NCBI GenBank assembly: GCA_964580585.1 | Contig: CAZOKZ010000004.1 | Coordinates: forward strand, 1 to 64,000 | From: CAZOKZ01 sp964580585 | GTDB taxonomy: Bacteria; Sumerlaeota; Sumerlaeia; SLMS01; JAHLLQ01 | Length of the DNA: 64,000 nucleotides | Reading direction: 5' to 3' | Shown here: positions 1-7,984 of the stretch, piece by piece | Position numbering within the stretch: the first letter of the stretch is position 1 | Layout: the number at the start of each line of letters is the position of its first letter | The notes under the pieces: generated by a model | Database searches by the model: none | The model's input: the letters and a program-made list of their open reading frames with translations, nothing else | What the model was told of the DNA's origin: nothing | Position numbers and translations under genes: made by a program

Positions 1-230
1 TTCTTCCCCTCATCATCCAAAACTATATCCCTTTGATTCTCTTCAAGAAGGTCCTTTGTGTAGTCGATCTCATATTCACTGTAAAATACGTTAGAAATCG
101 TGTCTGCAAATACACTTGCTGCAATTTCGATATCAGAAACAGATTTTTTATCGGTTTCATTCAAATCGCCACAACATACAGATGTAGAAAGTATTGTTAG
201 AGAAAGAAAAAAAGCTTTAATCGCGTTCAT
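1..230 (-). CDS. Exported hypothetical protein, 3' part outside window
   Basis: The start codon lies at 228-230 on the minus strand and about 76 codons are visible before the window edge. The protein begins MNAIKAFFLSLTILSTSVCC, a short positively charged start followed by a hydrophobic stretch and cysteines, which looks like a signal peptide. The cysteine context is not a clean lipobox. The rest is acidic and polar, with no domain I recognise. The DNA is AT-rich compared with the respiratory genes further on. It is read divergently from the G-rich spacer at 231-686. Being real and exported is reasonably likely; its function is unknown. Confidence 0.55.
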   Translation of the reverse strand, partial: MNAIKAFFLSLTILSTSVCCGDLNETDKKSVSDIEIAASVFADTISNVFYSEYEIDYTKDLLEENQRDIVLDDEGK

Positions 231-686
231 TTTTTAGTCTCCGATCAATTCAGTACACATTGCACATTTAAAGATGTGATTTCAGTGCTAAGTTTGACTC
301 GGTTGGTCGTGACCCGTTGCCGTTGCAGACGCGGGGTGTTTGACGGGAAGGACTTCCAACAAATCGGCCTAAAAGTCTGGCGAGAATGCACGCAATGGAC
401 AAACTTTGTGCGTGATTATGGGGAAAGCAGTGAAATTGTGCCGAGGCTTCGTCCCGGCATGGAAAACGTTGAAGCATTGATATTGTTCATGTTACAGAAA
501 AGACCCGTTTCGGGGAAAGTCACCTTAAGGGAGGGAGTGGGTAGGGAGCGGGTAGGGTTAAGGGTAGGTGAAGGGGGGCTTTTGATAAAATTCAGCAAAA
601 CGGCTGTAGCAGTGGGAGGTTTGGGTGACTCGGCGCGGCGGTTTGAAGGCTGTCTTCGAGCGCCAGGGACATCTTGCTCCACCGGT
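231..686. other. Intergenic spacer with a G-run tract
   Basis: No convincing gene lies here. Reading frames on both strands are short or only run through low-complexity DNA. The notable content is a G-rich tract at about 529-577 with at least seven runs of three or more G separated by 1-4 bases. It lies downstream of the 3' end of the minus-strand gene at 687-1334, whose RNA would be C-rich here. Confidence 0.5.
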
Positions 687-1334
687 TTACGCCAACGGAT
701 ACCCAATCTGTTTCAGGTCTTTGCTCACCTGGGCGAAATTCACCTCGGGCACCAGCGCGGTCGCCAGTGCTTCGTCCATCGGCTCCAGCTTGAAGAGCGA
801 TTTGAGCGCCGTCGGGTCCAGCGTCACTTCATGGTAAGCTTGGGCATACACGTAATACGTTTTCGGTCCGACGCACACCAGTTCCAGCAGTGCGCGGCCC
901 ATGTCGAAACTCGTTTCGCCATCGACGCGGAAACTCAGTCCCTGCCACGGCGTGTTCGCATCGCACCATGCCAGGAACGACAACTCCTGGTAACGGAAAT
1001 CCTCCTCGGTGAGCAATCGCAGCGCCAGCGGCGACAGGGGAGAGGTGGCTACCTCTGGCGCGCGCTGAAACCGGCAAAGCGGGTCTGGGCCCATTGATTT
1101 GCGCAAGGCGATGGCTTTGATCGCCATCGCGTCGCCCGATTGCAGAATGTAATAGTATGACCCGGCGCCATCGTGACGGTAGGCGAACGTGATGCCGTCG
1201 GCGATATGGGCGTTGCACAGATATTGGCGCAAATCCGGGTCGGGGCTGAGCAATAAATCCGCCACGGCGGCGGCTTTCGAGCGGGCCATGATGACTTCGG
1301 GCGTTGGCAACCAATCAATGGGGCTGACTTCCAT
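687..1334 (-). CDS. Hypothetical protein, 215 aa
   Basis: The gene has a well-placed Shine-Dalgarno (AGAGGAG, 8 bases before the ATG), which supports the start at 1334. The product is soluble, without a signal peptide or membrane helix. It is mildly acidic, with aromatic-rich stretches such as GSYYYILQSGD and KTYYVYAQAYHEV that suggest beta strands. I do not recognise the family. It stands alone, convergent with nothing, and is flanked by non-coding DNA on both sides. Codon use resembles the metabolic genes rather than the AT-rich neighbour at 1624. Confidence 0.65.
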   Translation of the reverse strand: MEVSPIDWLPTPEVIMARSKAAAVADLLLSPDPDLRQYLCNAHIADGITFAYRHDGAGSYYYILQSGDAMAIKAIALRKSMGPDPLCRFQRAPEVATSPLSPLALRLLTEEDFRYQELSFLAWCDANTPWQGLSFRVDGETSFDMGRALLELVCVGPKTYYVYAQAYHEVTLDPTALKSLFKLEPMDEALATALVPEVNFAQVSKDLKQIGYPLA

Positions 1335-1623
1335 AGGATAAAACTCCTCTTGGTGGGCAAGCCCTGGAACTGGCCCGGGATGAATGCATCTGGGGGCTTT
1401 CTACAGATACGTGATCATACCTAACGCCAAAGATGGTACAATCCCTAATCGACCCCGGGGCGAGAATATTTCGCTTCTCTTTCTTTCCACCTTTTTACTA
1501 AATAGGGAGTTCTCTATATCGTGAAACCGTCTTGGTTGTCAACGTTGTGCGATTATGCTACGTTTTCATAGTAAGGTTGGTTTCACCATAACTGTAGCAC
1601 TTTCGGAATGGATAGAGGTAAAA

Positions 1624-3003
1624 ATGAGTGAATCGATGGATGAATTCAACTCTTCTCCCCGTGTGCAAGAACATCGGGGCCGATCCTCCTGGATTCGGTT
1701 CATTCAGACGTTGCTTGAACTACGAATTGTCGCTCTTTGTATGATCGCCATGGCTGTTGTGGTGCCTACACTACGAGGAATGAAGTTCGTTAGCCTATGG
1801 CTGCATTGGGTGTGTGTTCTACTTCTTTGTATGAGTGGTGGTTTTTTAATTCGGGATTTTGTGTGGTTTGCCGTGAAACAACATCGCATCGGCCGTAAAT
1901 CTCATTGGGGACTAGGACACTCACCACTATCTGGCAAACGACTTAATCTCACATTTACGGTGGCAGTAGTTATTTTCACTGCGATAAGTATTAATCATCA
2001 TACATGGAAAGAAAGATTTCACGCTAGATTGATGCAAGAGTATCATTTTGAACTTTTAACCGAGTGTGCATATGATGAGCTCCAGTTCGAGTATCAGGGT
2101 AAAAACGAGATGAAATTAATAGGAGGGATGGAGCTACTAAAACAATACGATGAGCCATTTGTTCTTAGATTTGGTGAATTGCGAGGCGTGGAGAAGCTCG
2201 AAATTCCGGAAGGAATAAAAAACCTTAAGGGAATTAGGTTAAATTGCAGCATTCAAATAACCAGTGTCACAATTCCCGAGGGACTGCAAGAATTTCGATA
2301 TTTATTTTTAACCGATTGCAGTGAACTTTCATTGTTGAAACTTCCCGATGAAATGGTTAACTTGCTTGATGTGCGGTTGAAGGGATGTCAGAATTTAAAA
2401 AAGCTGGAATTACCGGAGGCATGCGAGAGTCTTGCATCTCTTACATTGGAAGATTGTGGAGGATTGACATCCCTCCGATTGCCAAGGCGATTGAATCGTA
2501 TGACTTGGTTGTACGTGACTGGATGTAGCAACCTAAAAGAGCTTGATTTGCCGAGGGAAATGAATTCACTTGAAACCCTGGATTTGATGGGATGTGGGGA
2601 ATTGATAGTAAACGAGTTGCCAAGGCAAATTCCAGTTGTTAAGACACTGAATATTAGCGGATGCGGTGGGGTAACCAAGCTTGAATTACCGAATGGCATG
2701 TCAAATTTACAAAGACTTGGATTAGGATGGTGTAAGAATCTTGAAGTCGTAGTGTTACCCTCAGAAATAGGGAGCTTGGAAAGCCTTGGTTTGCAGTATT
2801 GTGAGAATTTAAAGGAAGTTGTTTTCTCCAATCAATCCTTCAAATTAAGTTATCTTAGTATTAATTGTTCTCCCCATTTGGACGAGGCATTTATGCGTCG
2901 TTTTGATTTGTCCGATACTTATACGGTGATAGATAAAAGTCAGAGTGATTGGTCGTTGTGGAACGATGTGAAGGTGGACAAACACATTGTAGAGTGTGAA
3001 TAG
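1624..3003 (+). CDS. Membrane-anchored leucine-rich-repeat protein
   Basis: I chose the ATG at 1624 because AGAGGT lies just upstream; the frame is open back to 1555. The product is 459 residues. The N-terminal 120 residues hold two or three hydrophobic segments (around VALCMIAMAVVVPTL, LHWVCVLLLCMSGGFLI and LTFTVAVVIFTAISI). About twelve repeats of 23-24 residues follow, with the pattern LxxLxLxGCxxLxxLxLP, a cysteine-containing leucine-rich repeat. The repeats probably form an extracytoplasmic or cytoplasmic binding solenoid; the ligand is unknown. The gene is clearly AT-richer than its neighbours (the 60 bases from 2101 are about 35% G+C), which suggests horizontal acquisition. It is monocistronic. 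Confidence 0.75.
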   Translation: MSESMDEFNSSPRVQEHRGRSSWIRFIQTLLELRIVALCMIAMAVVVPTLRGMKFVSLWLHWVCVLLLCMSGGFLIRDFVWFAVKQHRIGRKSHWGLGHSPLSGKRLNLTFTVAVVIFTAISINHHTWKERFHARLMQEYHFELLTECAYDELQFEYQGKNEMKLIGGMELLKQYDEPFVLRFGELRGVEKLEIPEGIKNLKGIRLNCSIQITSVTIPEGLQEFRYLFLTDCSELSLLKLPDEMVNLLDVRLKGCQNLKKLELPEACESLASLTLEDCGGLTSLRLPRRLNRMTWLYVTGCSNLKELDLPREMNSLETLDLMGCGELIVNELPRQIPVVKTLNISGCGGVTKLELPNGMSNLQRLGLGWCKNLEVVVLPSEIGSLESLGLQYCENLKEVVFSNQSFKLSYLSINCSPHLDEAFMRRFDLSDTYTVIDKSQSDWSLWNDVKVDKHIVECE

Positions 3004-3090
3004 AAGATTCCGATGTTCGACGAGCTTGGAGATCGAGAAGTCTGGAAGGTGACAAGAATTAACCCATTCACTGTTTTTTTGAATCGTACG

Positions 3091-3125
3091 CAATTACGAT
3101 ACAAATTTACGAAATTCCGTAATTG
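3091..3125. promoter_or_regulatory. Candidate operator upstream of the uxaC operon
   Basis: CAATTACG (3091-3098) and CGTAATTG (3118-3125) form a perfect 8-base inverted repeat with a 19-base spacer. Inside it lies TTACGAAATTCCGTAA (3107-3122). The 12-base core TTACGAAATTCC recurs at 10923-10934, upstream of the TRAP transporter genes. The position, about 95-130 bases before the uxaC start, suits a promoter or operator. The regulator is not identified in the window. Confidence 0.4.
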
Positions 3126-3219
3126 AATCGGCGCGATTTTGATTCTACACTGCTTTTCAGGGGTTCTGTTGAATTCTTTGGCCTCGACTTCGGTCGAATA
3201 TTAGCCGATTCAGGACGTT

Positions 3220-4665
3220 ATGGCATCCGTTCCTTTTATCCACGAAAATTTCCTCCTTCAATCGGCAGCAGCCCGTGAACTCTACCATGGGTATGCGGCA
3301 AACCAGCCGATCATCGATTATCACTGTCATTTGGCGCCCGAGGTGCTGGCGACGAACCGTTCTTTTCGCAATTTGACAGAAGCTTGGTTGGGCGGCGATC
3401 ACTATAAATGGCGTGCGCTTCGTGGCGACGGCGTCGCCGAGCGCCTTATCACCGGCGATGCGCCGGATCGCGAAAAATTCAACGCGTTCGCGGCCACCGT
3501 TCCCCGGTTGCTGAAAAACCCGCTGTATCATTGGACGCACATGGAGTTGGCCGATCCGTTTGGCATTCGCGACCGGTTGTTGTCGCCCGAGACAGCGGAC
3601 TCTGTGTGGGATCGATGCAACGAATTGCTGACGACGTCGGAATTTTCACCGCGCGGTTTGGTTCAACATTTTGACGTGCGAGTGATTTGTACGACGGACG
3701 ATCCGGCGGATTCGCTGGAGCACCATCATGCATTGGCGGAGGACGAGACTTTTCCGGTGTCCGTTTTACCGACTTTTCGTCCCGACAATGCCTTGGGTAT
3801 AGAGGAACCGCTGAAGTGGAACGCGTATCTGGACCAACTCGAGGCTTGCGCGGGGCGCGACATCCGATCTTGGGATGATTTGCTGGAAACCCTTGCCTCC
3901 CGCGCGGATTTTTTCGCCCGGCATGGGTGCCGGTTGGCGGATTGCGGAATCGCTGAACCGTATGCCGATGCCTACACGTACACCGAGGTATGCGCTGCGT
4001 TCGAAACGGCGCGCGGAGGCCAGGCGCCTCATGCGCTGGCGTGTCGCAGATTCCGCTCCGCGCTTTTGTATGAACTCGGGTTGCTATATCATCGATTGGA
4101 TTGGGCAAGCCAGCTCCACATCGGCGCCATGCGTAAAAACAATACACGAATGGCGTGCGTGTTGGGAGCCGACACGGGTCACGATTCCATTGGCGATTTG
4201 CCGGTGGCGTCGGGACTTTCCCGGATGCTTGATCGGCTGGATATCAAGCAATGTTTACCACGCACGATTTTGTATAACCTGAATCCCGCCGATAACGCGG
4301 TGTTTGCAACCATGACGGGGAATTTTCAAGAAGGTCCAACACCGGGAAAACTTCAATACGGTGCGGCCTGGTGGTTTCTGGACCAAAAAGATGGAATCGA
4401 ACGCCAGATCGAAATGCTGGGTAACATGGGGGTGTTGGCTCGTTTTGTTGGGATGCTGACCGATTCGCGATCGTTTCTTTCTTATCCACGCCACGATTAT
4501 TTCCGCCGCATTTTGTGTAACATTTTAGGTGCGGAGATCGAACAAGGCCTGATCCCCAGAGACATCGAACTCGTCGGGAACATGGTCCGTGCCATCTGTT
4601 ATGAAAACGCTCAGTCGTATTTTGACTTTAAGATGAAATCCGCTTCCGAGGTACCTGCGCGATGA
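3220..4665 (+). CDS. uxaC: Glucuronate (uronate) isomerase UxaC
   Basis: At 481 residues it matches the usual length of UxaC, a metal-dependent amidohydrolase-fold isomerase that converts D-glucuronate to D-fructuronate and D-galacturonate to D-tagaturonate in the cytoplasm. The N-terminal IIDYHCHL (His35, His37) is the HxH metal-binding signature. The segments NLTEAWLGGDHYKWRALR, HFDVRVICTTDDPADSLEHH, MLTDSRSFLSYPRHDYFRR and NMVRAICYENAQSYF are characteristic of the family. It is the first gene of a four-gene operon and overlaps the next gene by four bases (ATGA). Assignment is firm. Glucuronate as substrate is inferred from the mannonate-forming enzyme next door. Confidence 0.96.
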   Translation: MASVPFIHENFLLQSAAARELYHGYAANQPIIDYHCHLAPEVLATNRSFRNLTEAWLGGDHYKWRALRGDGVAERLITGDAPDREKFNAFAATVPRLLKNPLYHWTHMELADPFGIRDRLLSPETADSVWDRCNELLTTSEFSPRGLVQHFDVRVICTTDDPADSLEHHHALAEDETFPVSVLPTFRPDNALGIEEPLKWNAYLDQLEACAGRDIRSWDDLLETLASRADFFARHGCRLADCGIAEPYADAYTYTEVCAAFETARGGQAPHALACRRFRSALLYELGLLYHRLDWASQLHIGAMRKNNTRMACVLGADTGHDSIGDLPVASGLSRMLDRLDIKQCLPRTILYNLNPADNAVFATMTGNFQEGPTPGKLQYGAAWWFLDQKDGIERQIEMLGNMGVLARFVGMLTDSRSFLSYPRHDYFRRILCNILGAEIEQGLIPRDIELVGNMVRAICYENAQSYFDFKMKSASEVPAR

Positions 4666-5525
4666 CACCGAACGATACTTCATTTTCCCAACCTGACGAC
4701 GTTGCGCGTTTATTCCGTTTAGACGGTTGTACAGCGTTGGTAACAGGCGGCACAGGGGTATTGGGGAAAGCTCTCGCCACGGGTCTTGGATTGGCGGGGG
4801 CTCGCGTTGCCGTTGCTTCGCGCACACGCGCGTCGGTCGAAGCCACGGTAGAGGAGTTGCGCGCGTTGGACATCGCCGCCCACGGTGTCGTGCTGGACGT
4901 TTGCGATTTGCCCTCGTTGCAGGCAGCCGCCAACGAAATAGAACGCGAGTTGGGGACCGTGGATATCCTGGTGAACGCGGCTGGAGGCAATCGACCCGAG
5001 GCTACGGCGGTACTCCCGGAACGTTCTTTTTTTCAACTCGATCCCCAAGCCATTCGCAACGTCATGGACTTGAATCTGATGGGTGGCGCAGTGCTCCCTT
5101 CGATGGTTTTTGGGGAACGCATGGTGCAGGCGGACGTTTCCGGAAAAATTGTAAACATCAGCAGCGTTGCGGCGCTTGAACCACTGACACGCGTGATGGG
5201 ATACGCCGCGTCGAAAGCCGCCGTGGCGAATTTTACTCAATGGTTGGCGGTGCATTTTGCGAGAGAGCTAAATGTGCCGATTCGCGTGAATGCATTGATG
5301 CCCGGTTTTTTTCTCACTGAGCAAAATAGGTTTCTACTTACAGACGAAGAAGGATTATTGACCGAGCGCGGTCGCCAGATTCTCGAGCACACGCCGATGG
5401 GGCGTTTTGGCACGGCCCAGGAACTTGTCGCCGCGTGCGTGTATTTGTGCAGCCCCGCCGCTTCCTTTGTTACGGGGACGACACTCACTGTCGATGGCGG
5501 ATTTACCGCCTTCTCGGGGGTCTAA
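4662..5525 (+). CDS. SDR-family D-mannonate oxidoreductase (fructuronate reductase)
   Basis: This is a 287-residue short-chain dehydrogenase. It has a Rossmann motif TGGTGVLG (residues 28-35), NAAGG, a catalytic serine in NISSVAA and the YxxxK pair (Tyr181, Lys185 in GYAASKAA). The C-terminal end, TGTTLTVDGGFTAFSGV, is typical of the SDR group annotated as D-mannonate oxidoreductase. That group performs the UxuB step (D-fructuronate + NADH to D-mannonate) in bacteria lacking the long-chain UxuB. Its position directly after uxaC, translationally coupled through ATGA, supports this substrate. SDR substrate specificity cannot be read from sequence alone, so the step rests on context. Confidence 0.85.
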   Translation: MTPNDTSFSQPDDVARLFRLDGCTALVTGGTGVLGKALATGLGLAGARVAVASRTRASVEATVEELRALDIAAHGVVLDVCDLPSLQAAANEIERELGTVDILVNAAGGNRPEATAVLPERSFFQLDPQAIRNVMDLNLMGGAVLPSMVFGERMVQADVSGKIVNISSVAALEPLTRVMGYAASKAAVANFTQWLAVHFARELNVPIRVNALMPGFFLTEQNRFLLTDEEGLLTERGRQILEHTPMGRFGTAQELVAACVYLCSPAASFVTGTTLTVDGGFTAFSGV

Positions 5526-5526
5526 G

Positions 5527-6831
5527 ATGTCCTCTACCGCTCTTGTTCAAGAATATTTTGCTGTTGGTTCCCCCGACGAAGACATCTCGATGGAGCGCAT
5601 CGAAGAGTGCCTGGATGGAATGCTCGATGCGATGGGATCGATGTCGCGTGTCTTATTGGTTCCGCCGGATTTCACGCGTTTTCACTCGGGCGCGGGCGAA
5701 ATTACCAGCATGCTTTGGAACAAACTCAAACATCGCGGCGTGGAGAACGTGCGTGTTTTGCCTGCTTTGGGTACGCATGTCCCGATGACAACGGCACAGA
5801 TAGATCGTATGTTTCCCGGTGTGCCGCACGAAGCGTTTGTCGAGCATCGCTGGCGTACGGATCTGACAATGTTGGGCGAAGTTCCGGGTTCGTTTGTATC
5901 GAAAGTTTCCAGCGGACGTGTAGAGTATTCGGTCTGGTGCGAGGTGAATTCTCTGCTCGCAACCGGTGGCTGGGACCGGATCTTTTCCATTGGTCAATTG
6001 GTGCCGCATGAAGTCATCGGAATTGCCAACCAGAACAAAAACATTTTTATCGGCACCGGTGGAAAAGACACGATCGACAAATCGCATTTTCTCGGTGCGG
6101 TATGTAACATGGAAACCATCATGGGGCGTGCGGAAACGCCCGTGCGTGCGGTGTTAGACTTCATGAGCGAGCACTTGGCCGCCCACTTGCCGATTACGTA
6201 TCTGCTGACCGTGCGCGCAAAAAATTCCGAAGGCCGTTTAATCACGCGAGGTTTTTACGGTGGCGATGGGAAGGCTACTTTTCACAAAGGGGCAGCGCTT
6301 TCAAGGCAAGTGAATCTCGATCTGTTAGACGTACCGCTTCGCAAGGTCGTGGTGTATCTCGATCCCTCTGAATTTCATTCGACCTGGTTGGGGAACAAAG
6401 CCATCTATCGCACCCGTATGGCGCTTGCCGACGAAGGCGAGTTAATTATCTTGGCGCCAGGCGTTCAAACGTTTGGAGAAGACAGAGGCATCGATTCCTT
6501 CATTCGTAAATACGGGTATCGGAAAACAGAACAGGTGCTTGACGCGGTGGATGCTGATCCCACGGGGCTTGGTGCGAACCTGTCTGCTGCCGCGCACCTG
6601 ATTCACGGTTCCAGCGAAGGGCGATTTTCGATTACATACTGCCCGGGATGTTTATCGCGTGAAGAAGTCGAATCGGTTGGTTATCAATACCGGAACGCAA
6701 GCGATGCGTTGAGGGAATTCGATCCTGGAAGATTGAAAGAAGGATGGAACGAACAGGAACAAGTGTTCTTTATTCGCAACCCAGCCCTTGGTTTATGGGC
6801 GCTCAAACATCAATTCAAGGAATCGCTATGA
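5527..6831 (+). CDS. LarA-family nickel-pincer racemase/epimerase, predicted mannonate/gluconate 2-epimerase
   Basis: The start at 5527 gives 434 residues, close to LarA lactate racemase; the frame is open back to 5407 but that stretch overlaps the SDR gene. LarA-type residues are visible: DFTR (Asp48, Arg51), GTH (His84), VPHEVIG (His161), Lys171 and His187. The His161-Lys171-His187 spacing (+10, +26) equals that of L. plantarum LarA His174, Lys184 and His200, the residues that bind the nickel pincer cofactor. LarA homologues are known with other 2-hydroxyacid substrates, including gluconate. Between a mannonate-forming SDR and gluconokinase, C2 epimerisation of D-mannonate to D-gluconate is the simplest role. 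The cofactor genes larB, larC and larE are not in this window. Confidence 0.85.
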   Translation: MSSTALVQEYFAVGSPDEDISMERIEECLDGMLDAMGSMSRVLLVPPDFTRFHSGAGEITSMLWNKLKHRGVENVRVLPALGTHVPMTTAQIDRMFPGVPHEAFVEHRWRTDLTMLGEVPGSFVSKVSSGRVEYSVWCEVNSLLATGGWDRIFSIGQLVPHEVIGIANQNKNIFIGTGGKDTIDKSHFLGAVCNMETIMGRAETPVRAVLDFMSEHLAAHLPITYLLTVRAKNSEGRLITRGFYGGDGKATFHKGAALSRQVNLDLLDVPLRKVVVYLDPSEFHSTWLGNKAIYRTRMALADEGELIILAPGVQTFGEDRGIDSFIRKYGYRKTEQVLDAVDADPTGLGANLSAAAHLIHGSSEGRFSITYCPGCLSREEVESVGYQYRNASDALREFDPGRLKEGWNEQEQVFFIRNPALGLWALKHQFKESL

Positions 6832-7358
6832 TTGTTGTCGTGATGGGTGTTACCGGTTGCGGAAAGTCATCCGTTGGTCAGGCATTGGCGCAACGGCTCG
6901 ATGGCATGTTCATCGACGCGGACGATTATCATCCGCCTGCCAATCGAGTCAAACTGGCGCGTAATATTCCTCTCACGGATCAGGATCGCTGGCCGTGGTT
7001 GCGATTGCTGGCGGATTTGCTCAGATGTGAATCGGCCCGAAATTCCACCGTTGTGTTGGCATGTTCGGCGTTGAAGCAAACCTACCGCGACGTGCTGTGC
7101 ACTTGTGCTTCTCCCGTTGTTTTCGTGCATGTAACCGGCACACGCGAACGCATTGCCGAGCGATTGTGTGCACGAGCCGGACAGCACGAACTCGTTCGCG
7201 ATTTCGACCGTATTCTCGAAGGCCAGTTTCGCGATTTGGAACCGCCCATGGATGCGATCGTCGTCGAAAATGAAAAACCTCTTGAAGCAATCATTGAAGA
7301 AGTGTTTGCACTCCTTCGATACGATAAATCCGTTTCAGAATCGACCGGGAAACCTTAA
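6828..7358 (+). CDS. gntK: Gluconokinase (GntK type)
   Basis: The start at 6828 overlaps the previous stop by four bases and gives 176 residues, the usual size of thermoresistant-type gluconokinases. The P-loop GVTGCGKS is at residues 7-14. It is followed by the family's DADDYHPPANRVKLARNIPLTDQDRWPWL region and VVLACSALKQTYRDVL, here only slightly varied. The enzyme phosphorylates D-gluconate with ATP to 6-phosphogluconate, which feeds the pentose phosphate or Entner-Doudoroff route. It is last in the uxaC operon. Its presence here instead of a KDG kinase is the main clue that the pathway ends in gluconate rather than 2-keto-3-deoxygluconate. Confidence 0.94.
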   Translation: MIVVVMGVTGCGKSSVGQALAQRLDGMFIDADDYHPPANRVKLARNIPLTDQDRWPWLRLLADLLRCESARNSTVVLACSALKQTYRDVLCTCASPVVFVHVTGTRERIAERLCARAGQHELVRDFDRILEGQFRDLEPPMDAIVVENEKPLEAIIEEVFALLRYDKSVSESTGKP

Positions 7359-7367
7359 TGTAGTTAC

Positions 7368-7462
7368 AGGCAAAATGGTCGCTTCGTGAAAAACAGCATT
7401 TTGCCTTAGTGCATTTCGCAATCTCCGCTTGATACCCGTATCCGATCGGGTTTTGGTTTTTT
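7368..7462 (+). terminator. Tandem stem-loops ending the uxaC operon
   Basis: AGGCAAAATG (7368-7377) pairs with CATTTTGCCT (7397-7406). A second smaller stem, ACCCG (7434-7438) with CGGGT (7447-7451), is followed by TTTTGGTTTTTT. The second has the form of an intrinsic terminator between gntK and the lipoprotein gene. Confidence 0.5.
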
Positions 7463-7499
7463 CGTTTTCAGCAAAAAAATCGATTTGAGAGGTGTTATT

Positions 7500-7865
7500 A
7501 TGTGGAAGGGTTTGTTCATTGTGTTTTTGGCTGCTTTTGTATTTTCTGCATGTGCTGGGGAAAGCAAACCAACAACGCCCATTGGCGCTGTTAAGGTTTT
7601 TGTCAATGCAACGTTATCGGAAGATATGGCAACGATCCAGAAGCTTTCCGAACCGGGTGCCGCCGATCAGGTAGCCAGAGTTTCAAAGGAACTCAAACCG
7701 CTGATTGATACTTCGACAGTGCTGCAATGGCAAAACATGAATCCAACCAGCGGCCAACACGCCGTTTCTGCTCAGATTCCCGGCAAAGGTCAAATGCTTG
7801 TCGTGGAATTGAACAAGTCGGGAGAAGAGTGGCGCATCTGTCAAATCGGAATGGTGTCGTTTTGA
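7500..7865 (+). CDS. Small lipoprotein with DUF4878-like domain
   Basis: The start at 7500 is favoured over 7485 because GAGAGG lies about seven bases upstream. The product is 121 residues with a lipoprotein signal peptide ending FSAC (Cys18). After the acylated cysteine, TPIGAVKVFVNATLSEDMATI resembles the opening of DUF4878-type (NTF2-like) lipoproteins, where a helix is followed by a curved beta sheet. The role is unknown, probably periplasmic and membrane-tethered. Stem-loops on both sides suggest it is transcribed alone. Confidence 0.75.
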   Translation: MWKGLFIVFLAAFVFSACAGESKPTTPIGAVKVFVNATLSEDMATIQKLSEPGAADQVARVSKELKPLIDTSTVLQWQNMNPTSGQHAVSAQIPGKGQMLVVELNKSGEEWRICQIGMVSF

Positions 7866-7928
7866 TTTATCGGTTGTTGAAGTAAATCACTACCCGATCG
7901 TTTTGCATTCCAATTAAGAATAAAGCAG

Positions 7929-7964
7929 AACTGGAGGTCACAGCATGTGGCCTCCAGTTTTTTT
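7929..7964. terminator. Bidirectional terminator between lipoprotein and dctM
   Basis: AACTGGAGG (7929-7937) pairs with CCTCCAGTT (7951-7959), followed by a T-run on the plus strand (7958-7964). It serves the plus-strand lipoprotein gene and, read the other way, the end of the minus-strand TRAP operon. Confidence 0.75.
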
Positions 7965-7984
7965 ATGGACCATTGGAGGTTTGA

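Noticed and set aside
276..1097. 273-codon plus-strand frame
   Set aside because: Runs through the G-rich tract and antisense to the better supported gene at 687-1334, which has a good ribosome-binding site.
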